Assembly: GCA_016872515.1 (NCBI GenBank)
Contig: VGZR01000009.1
Coordinates: 1-64,000 of the forward strand
Source: SAR202 cluster bacterium
Lineage (GTDB): Bacteria > Chloroflexota > Dehalococcoidia > Lucifugimonadales > VGZR01
Direction: 5' to 3'
Length of the DNA: 64,000 nt
Shown here: one piece after another, positions 49,962-58,542 of the stretch
Layout: each line of letters starts with the position of its first letter
Numbering within the stretch: the first letter of the stretch is position 1
Translations under genes and position numbers: made by a program
Notes under the pieces: generated by a model
Seen by the model: the letters and a program-made list of their open reading frames with translations, nothing else
What the model was told of the DNA's origin: nothing
The model's database searches: none

Positions 49962-52430
49962 CTACACCACGACGTTGACGAGCTTGCCCGGGATGTAGAT
50001 GACCCGCTTCGGCGGCTTGCCACCGAGGTGGGGCTGGACGCGCTCGGTGGCCAGCGCCAGGCGCCGCGCCTCCTCCTCCGACACGCCCACCGGCGCCTCG
50101 ATCCGGTCGCGCAGCTTGCCGTTGACCTGCACCACCAGCGTGATGACCTCGTCGGCGGCCAGCGCCGGGTCCCACTTCGGCCACGCCTGCTGGTGGACGC
50201 TGAAGGGCTTGCCCGTGCGCTCCCACAGCTCCTCGGCGACATGCGGGGCCATCGGCGCCAGCAGCGCAACGAGCTTCTCGACCGCCTCGCGCCACGCCGT
50301 CGCGCCCACGTCCTTGCGTGTCCACACGTCCGCCATCGTATTGCTCAGCTCCATGAGGGAGGCCAGAGCGGTGTTGAACTTGAAGCGGTCGAGGTCTTCC
50401 GTGACCTTACGGACCGTCTTGTGGACGGCGCGAGCCAGGTCGCGGACGGCCTGCTCGTCAACCGGGGCGGCGTCCATCTCCTTCGGGTCGCGCTGGGTGA
50501 TGTCCCATACCCGGTTCAGCCAGCGCGCGACGCCGTTGATGCCCGCCGTGTTCCACGAGCCGCCCTGGTCCCACGGCCCCAGGAACATCAGATAACAGCG
50601 AACAGCATCGGCACCGAGTTCTTCCACGAACTTGTCGGGCGCGATGACGTTACCCCGGCTCTTGCTCATCTTCTCGTGGTCTTCGCCGAGGATGATCCCC
50701 TGGTTGAACAGCCGCAAGAACGGCTCATCGAAGTCCACCAGGCCCAGGTCGCGCATCGCCCGCGTGAAGAAGCGCGAGTACAACAGATGCATGACAGCGT
50801 GCTCGGCGCCGCCCGTGTACTGGTCCACCGGCGTCCACTTCTTGGCCGCCTGCGGCTCGAAGGGGGCAGCATCGTGGTCTGGGCTGGCGTAGCGCAGGAA
50901 GTACCAGGACGAGTCCACGAAGGTGTCCATCGTGTCCGTCTCGCGCTTGGCCGGCCGGCCGCACTGGGGGCAGGCCGTGTTCACGAAGCCCGCGTGCCGC
51001 GCCAACGGCGACTCGCCCGTCGGCTTGAACTCGGCGTCGTCGGGCAGCAGCACCGGCAGGTCATTCTCCGGCACGGGAACGGTGCCGCAGTGGTCGCAGT
51101 AGATGATGGGGATGGGCGTCCCCCAGTAGCGCTGGCGCGAGATCAGCCAGTCGCGCATCCGGAAGTTGACCGTGTGCTTGCCCCAGCCCCTGGCCTCGAC
51201 ATGGTTGGCGATGCGGTGCCATCCGTCGGTGCTCGGCAGGCCGTCAAAGGGGCCGGAGTTCACCTGGACGCCCTCTTCCAGGTATGCCTCCTTCAGCTCA
51301 CCGCCGTCCCAGCCAGGCGGGGCCACCACTACGCGGATGGGCAGGCCGTACTTCTTGGCGAAGGTGAAGTCTCGTTCATCGTGGGCCGGCACGCCCATGA
51401 CCACGCCCGTGCCGTAGCTCAGCAGCACGTAGTCACCCACCAGGATGGGCACCTTTTCACCGTTGAGCCGATTCACCGCGTGCGCTCCGGTGAAAACGCC
51501 CGTCTTCTCCTTCTCCGTGGACAGCCGCTCCACCTCGGTCTGGCGCCGCGCCTGCTCGATGTACGCCTCTACCTCGGCCTTGTGGGACGGCTGGGTGATC
51601 TCGGCCACCAGCGGGTGCTCGGGAGCCAGGACCACGAACGTGACGCCGTAGATGGTGTCTATGCGCGTGGTGAAGGTCTTGAGCGACTTCTCTTTGAGGC
51701 CAAGATGCGCGATGTCGAACTCGATCTCGACGCCCTCGCTGCGCCCGATCCAGTTGGTCTGCATGAGCTTGATGCGCTCGGGCCACTCGATCTTGCTGAC
51801 GTCCAGCAGCTCGTCGGCGTACTTGGTGATGCGGAAGAACCACTGGCTGAGGTCGCGGCGCGTGACCACCGAGTCGCACCGGTCGCAGCGGCCCTCGACG
51901 ACCTGCTCGTTGGCCAGGACCGTGTTGCAGGAAGGGCACCAGTTGGCCGGGGCGAACGCGCGGTAGGCCAGGCCCGCCTTGTAGAACTGGAGGAAGAACC
52001 ACTGGTTCCACTTGTAGTACTCAGGCAGGCAGGTGACTACCTCACGGTCCCAGTCGTAGATGGTGCCCATTGAGCGGAGCTGGCGGCGCATGTTGGCGAT
52101 GTTGTCCATCGTCCAGGTATGCGGATGGATGCCGCGCTTGATGGCCGCGTTCTCAGCGGGCAGGCCGAAGGCGTCGAAGCCCATAGGGTGTAGGACGTTA
52201 TGACCGAGCATCCTGCGGTAGCGGGCGTGGGCGTCCGCAGGCGCCATGGCGTACCAGTGGCCGATGTGGAGGTCCCCCGAGGGATAGGGGTACATGGTCA
52301 TCTCGAACCACTTGGGTCTGGCGTCGTCGTCCCGCACCTTGTGGAGGCCACTCTCTGCCCAGCGCCGCTGCCACTTGGCCTCGATATCCTTGTGAGCGTA
52401 CCTCTGCTCGGTCATGCGGACGGTGGTCAT
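49962..52430 (-). CDS. leuS: Leucyl-tRNA synthetase
   Basis: It charges tRNA-Leu. The 822-residue class I enzyme has MYPYPSGDLHIGHWYAM (HIGH), a CP1 editing domain with TFVVLAPEHPLV and GTGVVMGVPAHDERDF, a zinc-ribbon pair (WCPSCNTVLA, CDRCDS), the leucine-specific YTGGAEHAVMHLLYSRFF region, EKMSKSRGNV and the anticodon-binding C-terminus ending with LVNVVV. ATG 52430 overlaps the stop of the upstream oxidase gene (ATGA), so translation is coupled. Confidence 0.96.
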   Translation of the reverse strand: MTTVRMTEQRYAHKDIEAKWQRRWAESGLHKVRDDDARPKWFEMTMYPYPSGDLHIGHWYAMAPADAHARYRRMLGHNVLHPMGFDAFGLPAENAAIKRGIHPHTWTMDNIANMRRQLRSMGTIYDWDREVVTCLPEYYKWNQWFFLQFYKAGLAYRAFAPANWCPSCNTVLANEQVVEGRCDRCDSVVTRRDLSQWFFRITKYADELLDVSKIEWPERIKLMQTNWIGRSEGVEIEFDIAHLGLKEKSLKTFTTRIDTIYGVTFVVLAPEHPLVAEITQPSHKAEVEAYIEQARRQTEVERLSTEKEKTGVFTGAHAVNRLNGEKVPILVGDYVLLSYGTGVVMGVPAHDERDFTFAKKYGLPIRVVVAPPGWDGGELKEAYLEEGVQVNSGPFDGLPSTDGWHRIANHVEARGWGKHTVNFRMRDWLISRQRYWGTPIPIIYCDHCGTVPVPENDLPVLLPDDAEFKPTGESPLARHAGFVNTACPQCGRPAKRETDTMDTFVDSSWYFLRYASPDHDAAPFEPQAAKKWTPVDQYTGGAEHAVMHLLYSRFFTRAMRDLGLVDFDEPFLRLFNQGIILGEDHEKMSKSRGNVIAPDKFVEELGADAVRCYLMFLGPWDQGGSWNTAGINGVARWLNRVWDITQRDPKEMDAAPVDEQAVRDLARAVHKTVRKVTEDLDRFKFNTALASLMELSNTMADVWTRKDVGATAWREAVEKLVALLAPMAPHVAEELWERTGKPFSVHQQAWPKWDPALAADEVITLVVQVNGKLRDRIEAPVGVSEEEARRLALATERVQPHLGGKPPKRVIYIPGKLVNVVV

Positions 52431-53836
52431 GCGCCTTGCGTCCGTGGCTTGATGTTCTGGTTCAGCCGGAAAAAGTTGGTGGGGTCGTACTGGGTCTTGA
52501 GGGCAACAAGGCGCTCGTACTTCGCGGCGCCGAAGGCGGCCTTGACCCGCTCCTGGCCCTCGTCCTTGTCGTCCGTCATATAATTCACATACACACCGCT
52601 CGCCAGGAAGGGCTTCATCGCCTCCCACGTCCCGCGCACCCATGCGATGTCCGCATCCGAGCCGCGCGCCCCGTCCCAGCTCGACTCAACCGTGAAGTTG
52701 AACGATGGCTTACGGTGGGAGAACACGGTCTCGTCCTCCCTGACCTTGGTGACCGCGCCCGCGAAACACTCGAAGTTGATGAGCGGTGTCGTCACTCCCG
52801 GCTCGGCCATCCGCCCGAGCATCACGTCTATGGCCGCGTCGGTCATCTTCTCCATGAAGTTGGACTTGTAGTAGTGGCTGCGCCGCACCCCCGGCAGGTC
52901 GTCGAGCATGTGCTGGAGCGTCCCATAGGAGATGGTGCGAACGTCGTCGGACACCGGCGGTCCGAACGCCCGCAGCGGCTTGATGAGCTTCGCCCCCCGC
53001 TCCTTGGGGCCGAGGTAGCAGAGCATGAGCCGCACCACGGGCCGGCGCCGCTGGTCGCTGGTCAGGATGAGCTCGCAGTCCAGTTCGTCGGGCGCAGACG
53101 GGATGAAATCGCGGTAGAGCTGCATGGCCTGTTCGGCCTTGCCAGCGGGGTACACAAGAGAGCCGGCATAGACCGGGCCGACGTGGTGGACGCGGTACTC
53201 GAAGGTGGTGACGACGCCGAAGTTGCCGCCCCCGCCCCGGACACCCCAGAACAGCTCCCGATTGTGCTGCGCATTGGCCCTCACGGACCCGCCGTCGGCG
53301 GTCACCATGTCCACCGCCAGCAGGTTGTCGCAGGTCAAACCGTGACTGCGCATGAGCCAACCGATGCCGCCGCCGAGGGTCAGACCCCCGATGCCGGTGG
53401 TGGACACCACGCCGCCGGTCGTCGCAAGGCCGTGGGCCTGGCACTCGGTGTCCAGGTCACCCCAGGTAACGCCTCCCTGGGCGCGGGCCGTGTGCGCGGA
53501 CGGGTCCACCTGCACACCTCGCATCAACGACAGGTCAATCATCATTCCGCCGTCGCAAACCGCGTTGCCCGCGACGTTGTGCCCGCCGCCGCGCACCGAC
53601 GCCAGCATGTCGTGCTCGCGGGCGAACGCCACGGCGCGCATGACGTCGGACACCCCCGCGCAACGGACGATGAGCGCTGGGCGCCTGTCGATCATCGCAT
53701 TCCAGACCTGGCGAATCGTATCATAGGTGTCGTCGCCAGGTTGGAGGACGTGGCCGCGTAATGCCGGTCGCAGCTTTTCGACCGCACCCTCGGGCAGGGG
53801 TCTGGTATCCGCCGTTCTCGCCTTCGTCTTGACCAT
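52427..53836 (-). CDS. FAD-linked oxidase with BBE domain (berberine-bridge-enzyme-like)
   Basis: A 469-residue flavoprotein with a PCMH-type FAD domain: SVRGGGHNVAGNAVCDGGMM (His for covalent flavin), GVTWGDLDTECQAHG and GIGGLTLGGGIGWLMRSHG. The C-terminal BBE motif is YDPTNFFRLNQNI. Such enzymes oxidise sugars or secondary alcohols and amines; the substrate is unknown. ATG 53836 lies 6 bases after a TATAAT box, so the message may be leaderless. It is coupled to leuS by a 4-bp overlap, an odd pairing. Confidence 0.88.
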   Translation of the reverse strand: MVKTKARTADTRPLPEGAVEKLRPALRGHVLQPGDDTYDTIRQVWNAMIDRRPALIVRCAGVSDVMRAVAFAREHDMLASVRGGGHNVAGNAVCDGGMMIDLSLMRGVQVDPSAHTARAQGGVTWGDLDTECQAHGLATTGGVVSTTGIGGLTLGGGIGWLMRSHGLTCDNLLAVDMVTADGGSVRANAQHNRELFWGVRGGGGNFGVVTTFEYRVHHVGPVYAGSLVYPAGKAEQAMQLYRDFIPSAPDELDCELILTSDQRRRPVVRLMLCYLGPKERGAKLIKPLRAFGPPVSDDVRTISYGTLQHMLDDLPGVRRSHYYKSNFMEKMTDAAIDVMLGRMAEPGVTTPLINFECFAGAVTKVREDETVFSHRKPSFNFTVESSWDGARGSDADIAWVRGTWEAMKPFLASGVYVNYMTDDKDEGQERVKAAFGAAKYERLVALKTQYDPTNFFRLNQNIKPRTQGA

Positions 53837-53842
53837 GCGCGG

Positions 53843-53848
53843 ATTATA
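53843..53848 (-). promoter_or_regulatory. -10 box directly before the FAD-linked oxidase start
   Basis: A perfect TATAAT on the minus strand ends six bases before ATG 53836. There is no convincing -35. It implies a start of transcription at or near the ATG, and excludes the longer start at 53854. Confidence 0.5.
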
Positions 53849-53870
53849 CCGCATCGCCAGCTTGGGCCAG

Positions 53871-54356
53871 CTAGGCGTCTGGGGGGTGATTGGTAGCGGC
53901 GCAGAAGGCGTGTTCGGCTAGCGCCCGCACGTCCTCCGGCGGCACTGCAGGCGGAACACCGGGCCCGTCTAGTGCGCAGCCAGCTGCCAAGTCCGCCCGT
54001 GACACCCAGCGCCAGCCGTCGTTCAGCGGCGACGGTGGCCCCACCAGGCGGCAGAAGTAAATCATATCTATGTGCTGGTGCAAACCCTGCACCGGGTCGT
54101 GGATGTCCTCCACCATGATGGTGAACGGCGGCGCGACCTGGTTGGGGTAACTCAGCGCCAAGTCTGGCGCCCGGGCGATGACCTCAGCGGCCACGCCCGC
54201 CTCCTCGCGCACCTCACGCAGCACAGCTTGGACAGGGTCCTCGTTCGGCTCGATGTGGCCGCCCGGCGGAAGCCACGCCTTCACTTTGCGGTGCCAGTGG
54301 AGCAGCACGCTGTCCTGGTGAACGACGAAGCCCGTGGCCGTGAAGTGGCGAAGCAT
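53871..54356 (-). CDS. NUDIX hydrolase
   Basis: A 161-residue hydrolase of nucleoside-diphosphate-linked compounds. The Nudix box is GGHIEPNEDPVQAVLREVRE followed by EAGV, with the Glu residues that bind Mg in place. The N-terminus TATGFVVHQDSVLLHWHRK is typical. The substrate is unknown. It lies upstream of, and on the same strand as, the FAD-linked oxidase but is separated by its promoter. Confidence 0.92.
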   Translation of the reverse strand: MLRHFTATGFVVHQDSVLLHWHRKVKAWLPPGGHIEPNEDPVQAVLREVREEAGVAAEVIARAPDLALSYPNQVAPPFTIMVEDIHDPVQGLHQHIDMIYFCRLVGPPSPLNDGWRWVSRADLAAGCALDGPGVPPAVPPEDVRALAEHAFCAATNHPPDA

Positions 54357-54461
54357 ATCCTCAAGCTACTGGCGGAAAGGCGCTACGGCGTCTTGGGCGG
54401 CCCGCCTGAGGGCTACCCTCGTTCCGCTGCACATCGATCCCGGCCCAGCTCGCTCCGCCCG

Positions 54462-56054
54462 TCATTCCGAGCGAAGCGAAGCATCCGAAACCGTTGGCGG
54501 CGGGGGCAGGTGCTTCGGTCGCGCGGTACGGCTGCGGCGTCGCAACCACAAAGCTATCAGACCACCTATTATCCATAAGGGACTGAAGATAAGAATCCAT
54601 ATCGCGACATAGCCCAAGCCGATACCCAAGCCGGACAGAGCTCGTACCGCGCTCTTCCAAGTGTTTCCAAAGTCCCAGCCGCCGATGGTCCAGCCCTGCG
54701 CCTCTAGTACCTGAACGATGACCGTCGCCGAGGTCTCTACCGGCCCAGCTTTGCTCTCGCCTTTGATCGTCAGCGTAGCCGTGAAAGCCCGAGGCCTGTG
54801 ATGTTCATACACGTGAGAGACAGCGGCCCTGGTGACTCCCGGTTCTACGCTCCCGGTGGCCACAGCAGAGCCGTCCCCGAAATCCCAAGTATAGGTGGCA
54901 TCGGTCAATTCCACTGGATGCGTGAAAGTGCCAGCCAACTGCACCACCTCGCCCTCTTGAACGGTCTGATTCTCGCCGGCGAACACTTCTATGGTGGGCA
55001 GCGTAGTCACCGTCACGATGACCACGTCACGCGCTTCCACGATACCGGCCTTGCCCGTGCCGGTGATGACGACTTCTGCGATGTAGGGCGAGTCCTTCTC
55101 GCTCCTATAGACGTGGGTCACAGTAGCAGTGACCCGCGTGCCTTCCTCAGTCGTGGGCGCGGTGCTGTACCGTGTGTCGGTTACACTACCGTCGCCGAAG
55201 ATCCAGATGTAGGAAAACTCCTCGATTCCGTCGGGTGGCCTGAAGGTAGCGCGGAACCGGACTGCCTGGCCGAGTCCGACCGTCTGGTCCGGCCCCGCGT
55301 CTATAGGCATCTCCCGTGGCTTGGTCCGCAGATTTACATTGATGAGCGAGTAGGCCGAGGTCTCTTGCAGCAGTTTGTTTCGCCCCTGGAGGACTTCGAT
55401 CTCCTCCTGGATGCGCGTCAGCTCCTGCTGCACTTTGAGGGCATCCTCTACCTTGACTGCCTTCTCCATCAGTCTGGCTAACGCATCCCTCGTCGTTTCC
55501 AGGTTCTTGATGCGGGAGGCGTTATCCACGTACTCGTCGGTGACGTCCTGGCTGGTGCTGATTTGCGACTCTACATCCTCAGCCAAGTCTCGTACCCTGT
55601 TGACCGCGTCGTCCAGCCTCTCCGCTGGCACCCTGATGGCGATAGAGCCTAAATGTACTTGGCTCCGCTCTGCGGAGACCACCCAGCCTCCAAGTGACGT
55701 GGCGATGCCCAAGATATCGTCCGAGGTCTTGGACACGTCCGCCACCACCAGCGCCATGTTCACCGTCCGGACGATCATCCGCTCCTGGATGGCCTGTGTA
55801 GCCGCACGCTCCTGCTCCCCCTCAAACGACTCCTCGGCAGCGTCGGAGGCGGAAGGGGCAGGCCGCCCCGGCGCAGGTGTTGGAGCCACGTCACGGACGC
55901 CTTCTCTCGGTACTTCCCGCATGACTTCCTTCTCGACAGGAACCTCCCTGACAACCGTCACAACGGTCGTCTCTCCTCCTCCACAAGCGGCAATGAGAAC
56001 GGAAGTGGCTAGGACAGCAAGGAGCAGCAGCGATTTCAACATAGTCCCCATCAT
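54462..56054 (-). CDS. Lipoprotein with DUF4349, two PKD domains and a C-terminal membrane helix
   Basis: A 530-residue protein. A lipoprotein signal ends in LIAACGGG. A short stalk VVREVPVEKEVMREVPREG matches the KEV stalk of the solute-binding protein at 987-2849. Residues about 90-245 are DUF4349 (MIVRTVNMALVVADVSKTSD, GGWVVSAERS, then a coiled coil). Two PKD-type Ig domains follow (WIFGDGSVTDTRYST and YTWDFGDGSAVATG, each with a THVY-like or SHVYE strand). Last come a hydrophobic helix (GYVAIWILIFSPLWIIGGLI) and a basic tail. The final residues SDASLRSE are translated from a dispersed repeat. A cell-envelope role is likely; the ligand is unknown. Confidence 0.82.
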   Translation of the reverse strand: MMGTMLKSLLLLAVLATSVLIAACGGGETTVVTVVREVPVEKEVMREVPREGVRDVAPTPAPGRPAPSASDAAEESFEGEQERAATQAIQERMIVRTVNMALVVADVSKTSDDILGIATSLGGWVVSAERSQVHLGSIAIRVPAERLDDAVNRVRDLAEDVESQISTSQDVTDEYVDNASRIKNLETTRDALARLMEKAVKVEDALKVQQELTRIQEEIEVLQGRNKLLQETSAYSLINVNLRTKPREMPIDAGPDQTVGLGQAVRFRATFRPPDGIEEFSYIWIFGDGSVTDTRYSTAPTTEEGTRVTATVTHVYRSEKDSPYIAEVVITGTGKAGIVEARDVVIVTVTTLPTIEVFAGENQTVQEGEVVQLAGTFTHPVELTDATYTWDFGDGSAVATGSVEPGVTRAAVSHVYEHHRPRAFTATLTIKGESKAGPVETSATVIVQVLEAQGWTIGGWDFGNTWKSAVRALSGLGIGLGYVAIWILIFSPLWIIGGLIALWLRRRSRTARPKHLPPPPTVSDASLRSE

Positions 56055-56158
56055 ATTCTCGAAATCCCCTGCCGAGCAATAGGTGCTTTCAATGATAAGA
56101 AGGTTTCTCGCTCATCGATTGTTCCCTTTTCCCATCGCCCGAGCGCCCGTATCCGTTG

Positions 56159-56187
56159 TTGACTTTCCTGTCTCCATTCGTTACTCT
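56159..56187 (+). promoter_or_regulatory. Promoter of the thi operon
   Basis: TTGACT (56159-56164) and TACTCT (56182-56187) are 17 bp apart. Transcription would start near 56194, just before the TPP riboswitch. Confidence 0.5.
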
Positions 56188-56202
56188 GACTCCAACCGAA
56201 TA

Positions 56203-56299
56203 CCGCGTGGGGAGCTTGGGTGAGCCAGGCTGAGAGGGCGACCGTAACCCGTCGCCGACCGCCATGACCTGATCTGGATAATGCCAGCGCAGGGAAAGA
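56203..56299 (+). promoter_or_regulatory. TPP riboswitch (THI element)
   Basis: The conserved aptamer parts are present: GGGTGAGCCAGGCTGAGAGG in the 5' half and ACCTGATCTGGATAATGCCA then GCGCAGGGAAAG in the 3' half. It senses thiamine pyrophosphate and sits ahead of thiG. The variable P3 arm is formed by gggcgaccg...cgccgaccgcc. Confidence 0.94.
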
Positions 56300-56317
56300 C
56301 CCAGGTGATTCTTTCAA

Positions 56318-56342
56318 GGCCGCTGGCAGTGAGCTAGCGGCC
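56318..56342 (+). terminator. Riboswitch-controlled terminator before thiG
   Basis: ggccgct (56318-56324) pairs with agcggcc (56336-56342), followed by atgtgtttt. It lies between the aptamer and the thiG ribosome-binding site, as expected for transcriptional control by TPP. Confidence 0.65.
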
Positions 56343-56382
56343 ATGTGTTTTCGGCCGCACCACGAGGCGAAAGGAGGGCTTC

Positions 56383-57174
56383 ATGGACGACTCCCTCATC
56401 ATCGCAGGTAAGAAGTTCAAGTCCCGCCTGATGGTGGGCACCGGCAGGCACCGCTCCAACGAGGAGATGGTCGCCTCCGTCGAGGCGTCGGGCGCCGAGA
56501 TCATCACCGTCGCCATCCGCCGCCTGAACCTGGAGAACCCCAACGAGAAGAACATCCTCGACTACTTCGACTGGGACAGGTACACCATCCTGCCTAACAC
56601 GGCCGGCTGCAAGACCGCCGACGAGGCCATCTTCACCGCCCACCTGGCCCGCGAGGTCACCGGCTCCAACTGGCTCAAGCTCGAGGTGATTCCCGACGCG
56701 CGCCGCCTGCTGCCCGACCCCGTGGGCACCTTCGAAGCCGCGAAACGGCTGGTCAAGGAGGGGTTTGTCGTCCTGCCCTACATCCACGCCGACCCTGTAC
56801 TGGCGCGGATGCTGGAAGACGCCGGCTGCGCCACGGTGATGCCGCTCGGCTCGGCCATCGGCTCCGGCCAGGGCATCCTGACCATAGACGAAATCAGGAT
56901 CATCATCGAGGACGCCCACGTGCCCGTCGTCGTGGACGCGGGTTTGGGCGTGCCCTCTGAGGCGGCCCATGCGCTGGAGGTGGGCGCCGATGCCGTCCTG
57001 GTGAACTCGGCCATCGCGAAGGCACACGACCCCGCGGGGATGGGCGAGGCCTTCAAGCTGGGCGTCGAGGCGGGCCGCAAGGCATACCTGGCCGGGCGCA
57101 TCGAGCGCCATGCTGTGGGCACGGCCAGCAGCCCGGCCCAAGGCATGGCCGTCGCGGGGCAGCGCCGGAGCTAG
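56383..57174 (+). CDS. thiG: Thiazole synthase
   Basis: It forms the thiazole ring from deoxyxylulose 5-phosphate, dehydroglycine and ThiS-thiocarboxylate. The 263-residue TIM barrel has [44 protein letters not shown], the catalytic Lys in [47 protein letters not shown] and [26 protein letters not shown] precedes the ATG. It is the first gene after the TPP riboswitch. A dispersed repeat separates it from thiE. Confidence 0.96.
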   Translation: MDDSLIIAGKKFKSRLMVGTGRHRSNEEMVASVEASGAEIITVAIRRLNLENPNEKNILDYFDWDRYTILPNTAGCKTADEAIFTAHLAREVTGSNWLKLEVIPDARRLLPDPVGTFEAAKRLVKEGFVVLPYIHADPVLARMLEDAGCATVMPLGSAIGSGQGILTIDEIRIIIEDAHVPVVVDAGLGVPSEAAHALEVGADAVLVNSAIAKAHDPAGMGEAFKLGVEAGRKAYLAGRIERHAVGTASSPAQGMAVAGQRRS

Positions 57175-57195
57175 CGGTGGAGAAGCATCCCACCC

Positions 57196-57280
57196 TGTGC
57201 AAAGGGCCTTGCCTTGAGCAGCACAGGACTGCCTTCATACTCTCCTCCCCCTTGAGGGGGGAGGACTAAGGTGGGGGTGA
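57196..57280 (+). repeat. Dispersed palindromic repeat, copy H, inside the thi operon
   Basis: tgtgcaaagggccttgccttgagcagcacaggact, then ctcctcccccttgaggggggaggactaaggtgggggtga. Its right end contains the GGGAGGA and GTG that serve as ribosome-binding site and start of thiE. Confidence 0.78.
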
Positions 57281-57945
57281 GTCTGTACTCTCCCCGGATC
57301 CCCGTCCGCTGCCTTGCCTTCGTCACCGACCGCAAACGGTGCGGCGGCCGGCCGCTGGAGACGGTAGTGGACGAAGCCGTGTCCGGTGGGGTGAACCTGG
57401 TCCAGCTCCGCGAGAAAGACCTGCCCGCAAGCGAACTGTACGACCTCGCCGTCAGGCTTCGCGGCGTCATCCAGCACCGTGCGCTCCTCTTCGTGAACGA
57501 CCGCGTGGACGTGGCCCTAGCCTGCGGCGCTGACGGCGTCCAGTTAGGCGAGCATGCGCTGCCTGTTGTAGCAGCGCGCGCAGTCGCAGGCCACCGCCTC
57601 CTGATAGGGCGGTCGGTCCACGGTGTCGAGGCCGCTATCGCCGCCGCCAACGAAGGGGCCGACCTGCTGGTGGCAGGCACCATCTTCCCCTCCGCATCGC
57701 ACCCCAGCGAAGTGCCCCAAGGGCTAACCCTCACCGAGGGAATCACGGAGCGCGCATGGGTGCCCGTCCTGGCCATCGGTGGAATCACGGCGGGCAACGT
57801 TGGCTCGGTGATGCGGTCCGGAGTAGCCGGAGCCGCGGTCATCACCGCCATCTCCTTCAGTCCAGACCCGCGAGCCGCCGCCCGCGGACTGCTTATCGCC
57901 ATGACCGACGCGGCTGTCGCGGCCAAAGAGACAAAGCGGCCATGA
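57271..57945 (+). CDS. thiE: Thiamine-phosphate synthase
   Basis: It joins the pyrimidine diphosphate with thiazole phosphate to thiamine phosphate. The 224-residue barrel has LAFVTDRKRCGGRPL, NLVQLREKDLPASELYDLA, LFVNDRVDVALACGADGVQLGE-type block, IGRSVHGVEAA, AGTIFPSASHP and VLAIGGITAGNVGSVMRSG. The start GTG 57271 (or 57277) lies inside a dispersed repeat whose GGGAGGA acts as Shine-Dalgarno. The stop overlaps thiS by 4 bp (ATGA). Confidence 0.93.
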   Translation: MGVSLYSPRIPVRCLAFVTDRKRCGGRPLETVVDEAVSGGVNLVQLREKDLPASELYDLAVRLRGVIQHRALLFVNDRVDVALACGADGVQLGEHALPVVAARAVAGHRLLIGRSVHGVEAAIAAANEGADLLVAGTIFPSASHPSEVPQGLTLTEGITERAWVPVLAIGGITAGNVGSVMRSGVAGAAVITAISFSPDPRAAARGLLIAMTDAAVAAKETKRP

Positions 57946-58145
57946 TTACAGTCCAGGTGAACGGCAAGGAGCGCCCGCTCGATTCTTCGATGCCCCTCAC
58001 CGAGTTCCTCGAGTCGCTGGGCATCCCGCAGAAGAACTTCGCGGTCGCCCACAATGGTGTGGTGCTGCGGAGGACCGAGCTTGGGGATGTGGTGCTGCGA
58101 GACGGCGACCGGCTGGAAATCGTCCGCGCCGTCGGCGGCGGCTAA
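57942..58145 (+). CDS. thiS: Sulfur carrier protein ThiS
   Basis: A 67-residue ubiquitin-like sulfur carrier that is adenylated and thiocarboxylated at its C-terminus to feed ThiG. It starts ITVQVNGKERPLDSSMPLTE and has NFAVAHNGVVLRR and DRLEIVRAVGGG, ending in the required Gly-Gly. Overlap with thiE couples their translation. Its end overlaps the DUF2283 gene on the other strand by 4 bp. No thiF, thiH or thiO is in the window. Confidence 0.95.
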   Translation: MITVQVNGKERPLDSSMPLTEFLESLGIPQKNFAVAHNGVVLRRTELGDVVLRDGDRLEIVRAVGGG

Positions 58146-58519
58146 ACCTTATTCCGCTCCTTGTCCCTGGCACCTTCCATCCTTTGAGTTGCCGACTGGA
58201 GCTCACCTTCCAGTTCACGGAGTTTCTCGGCAACAAGCATGCGATCCGCGATATGCTCCTGGAACCGCCGGTTGAGTGCACTGAGCTCCCTGAGTCTCTG
58301 TTCTAGCTGCTGCTGCACCTTCTGCAACTCCTCCTCCAGGAGGGGTTGTTTCAAGTCGAGACGACGGGAAGCATCCAGGACTTCGATACCTACAAGACGG
58401 TCCTGCTCATCAAAGTCCAAGCTAATGTCCTCATCCACATCCCTACACTGGACCCGCTGCTTCCCGGGGGTGAGCTGAATATAGAGCGCATATACCTTAG
58501 CATCGTAGGAAATTTTCAT
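58142..58519 (-). CDS. DUF2283 protein with a coiled-coil extension
   Basis: The first about 50 residues, MKISYDAKVYALYIQLTPG and DEDISLDFDEQDRLVGIEVL, are a DUF2283 domain. The remaining 75 residues form a strong heptad-repeat coiled coil (EEELQKVQQQLEQRLREL). DUF2283 is often paired with DUF4258 genes and discussed as a toxin-antitoxin-like pair; here the broken DUF4258 gene lies just upstream. GGGAG about 9 bases upstream supports ATG 58519. Confidence 0.82.
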   Translation of the reverse strand: MKISYDAKVYALYIQLTPGKQRVQCRDVDEDISLDFDEQDRLVGIEVLDASRRLDLKQPLLEEELQKVQQQLEQRLRELSALNRRFQEHIADRMLVAEKLRELEGELQSATQRMEGARDKERNKV

Positions 58520-58542
58520 GGCGCAGTCTCCCAAGAGCCATA

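Noticed and set aside
49785-52073. A 762-codon open frame on the plus strand
   Set aside because: It lies entirely antisense to leuS, has no ribosome-binding site and no family pattern. Long antisense frames are expected in high-GC DNA with strong third-position bias.
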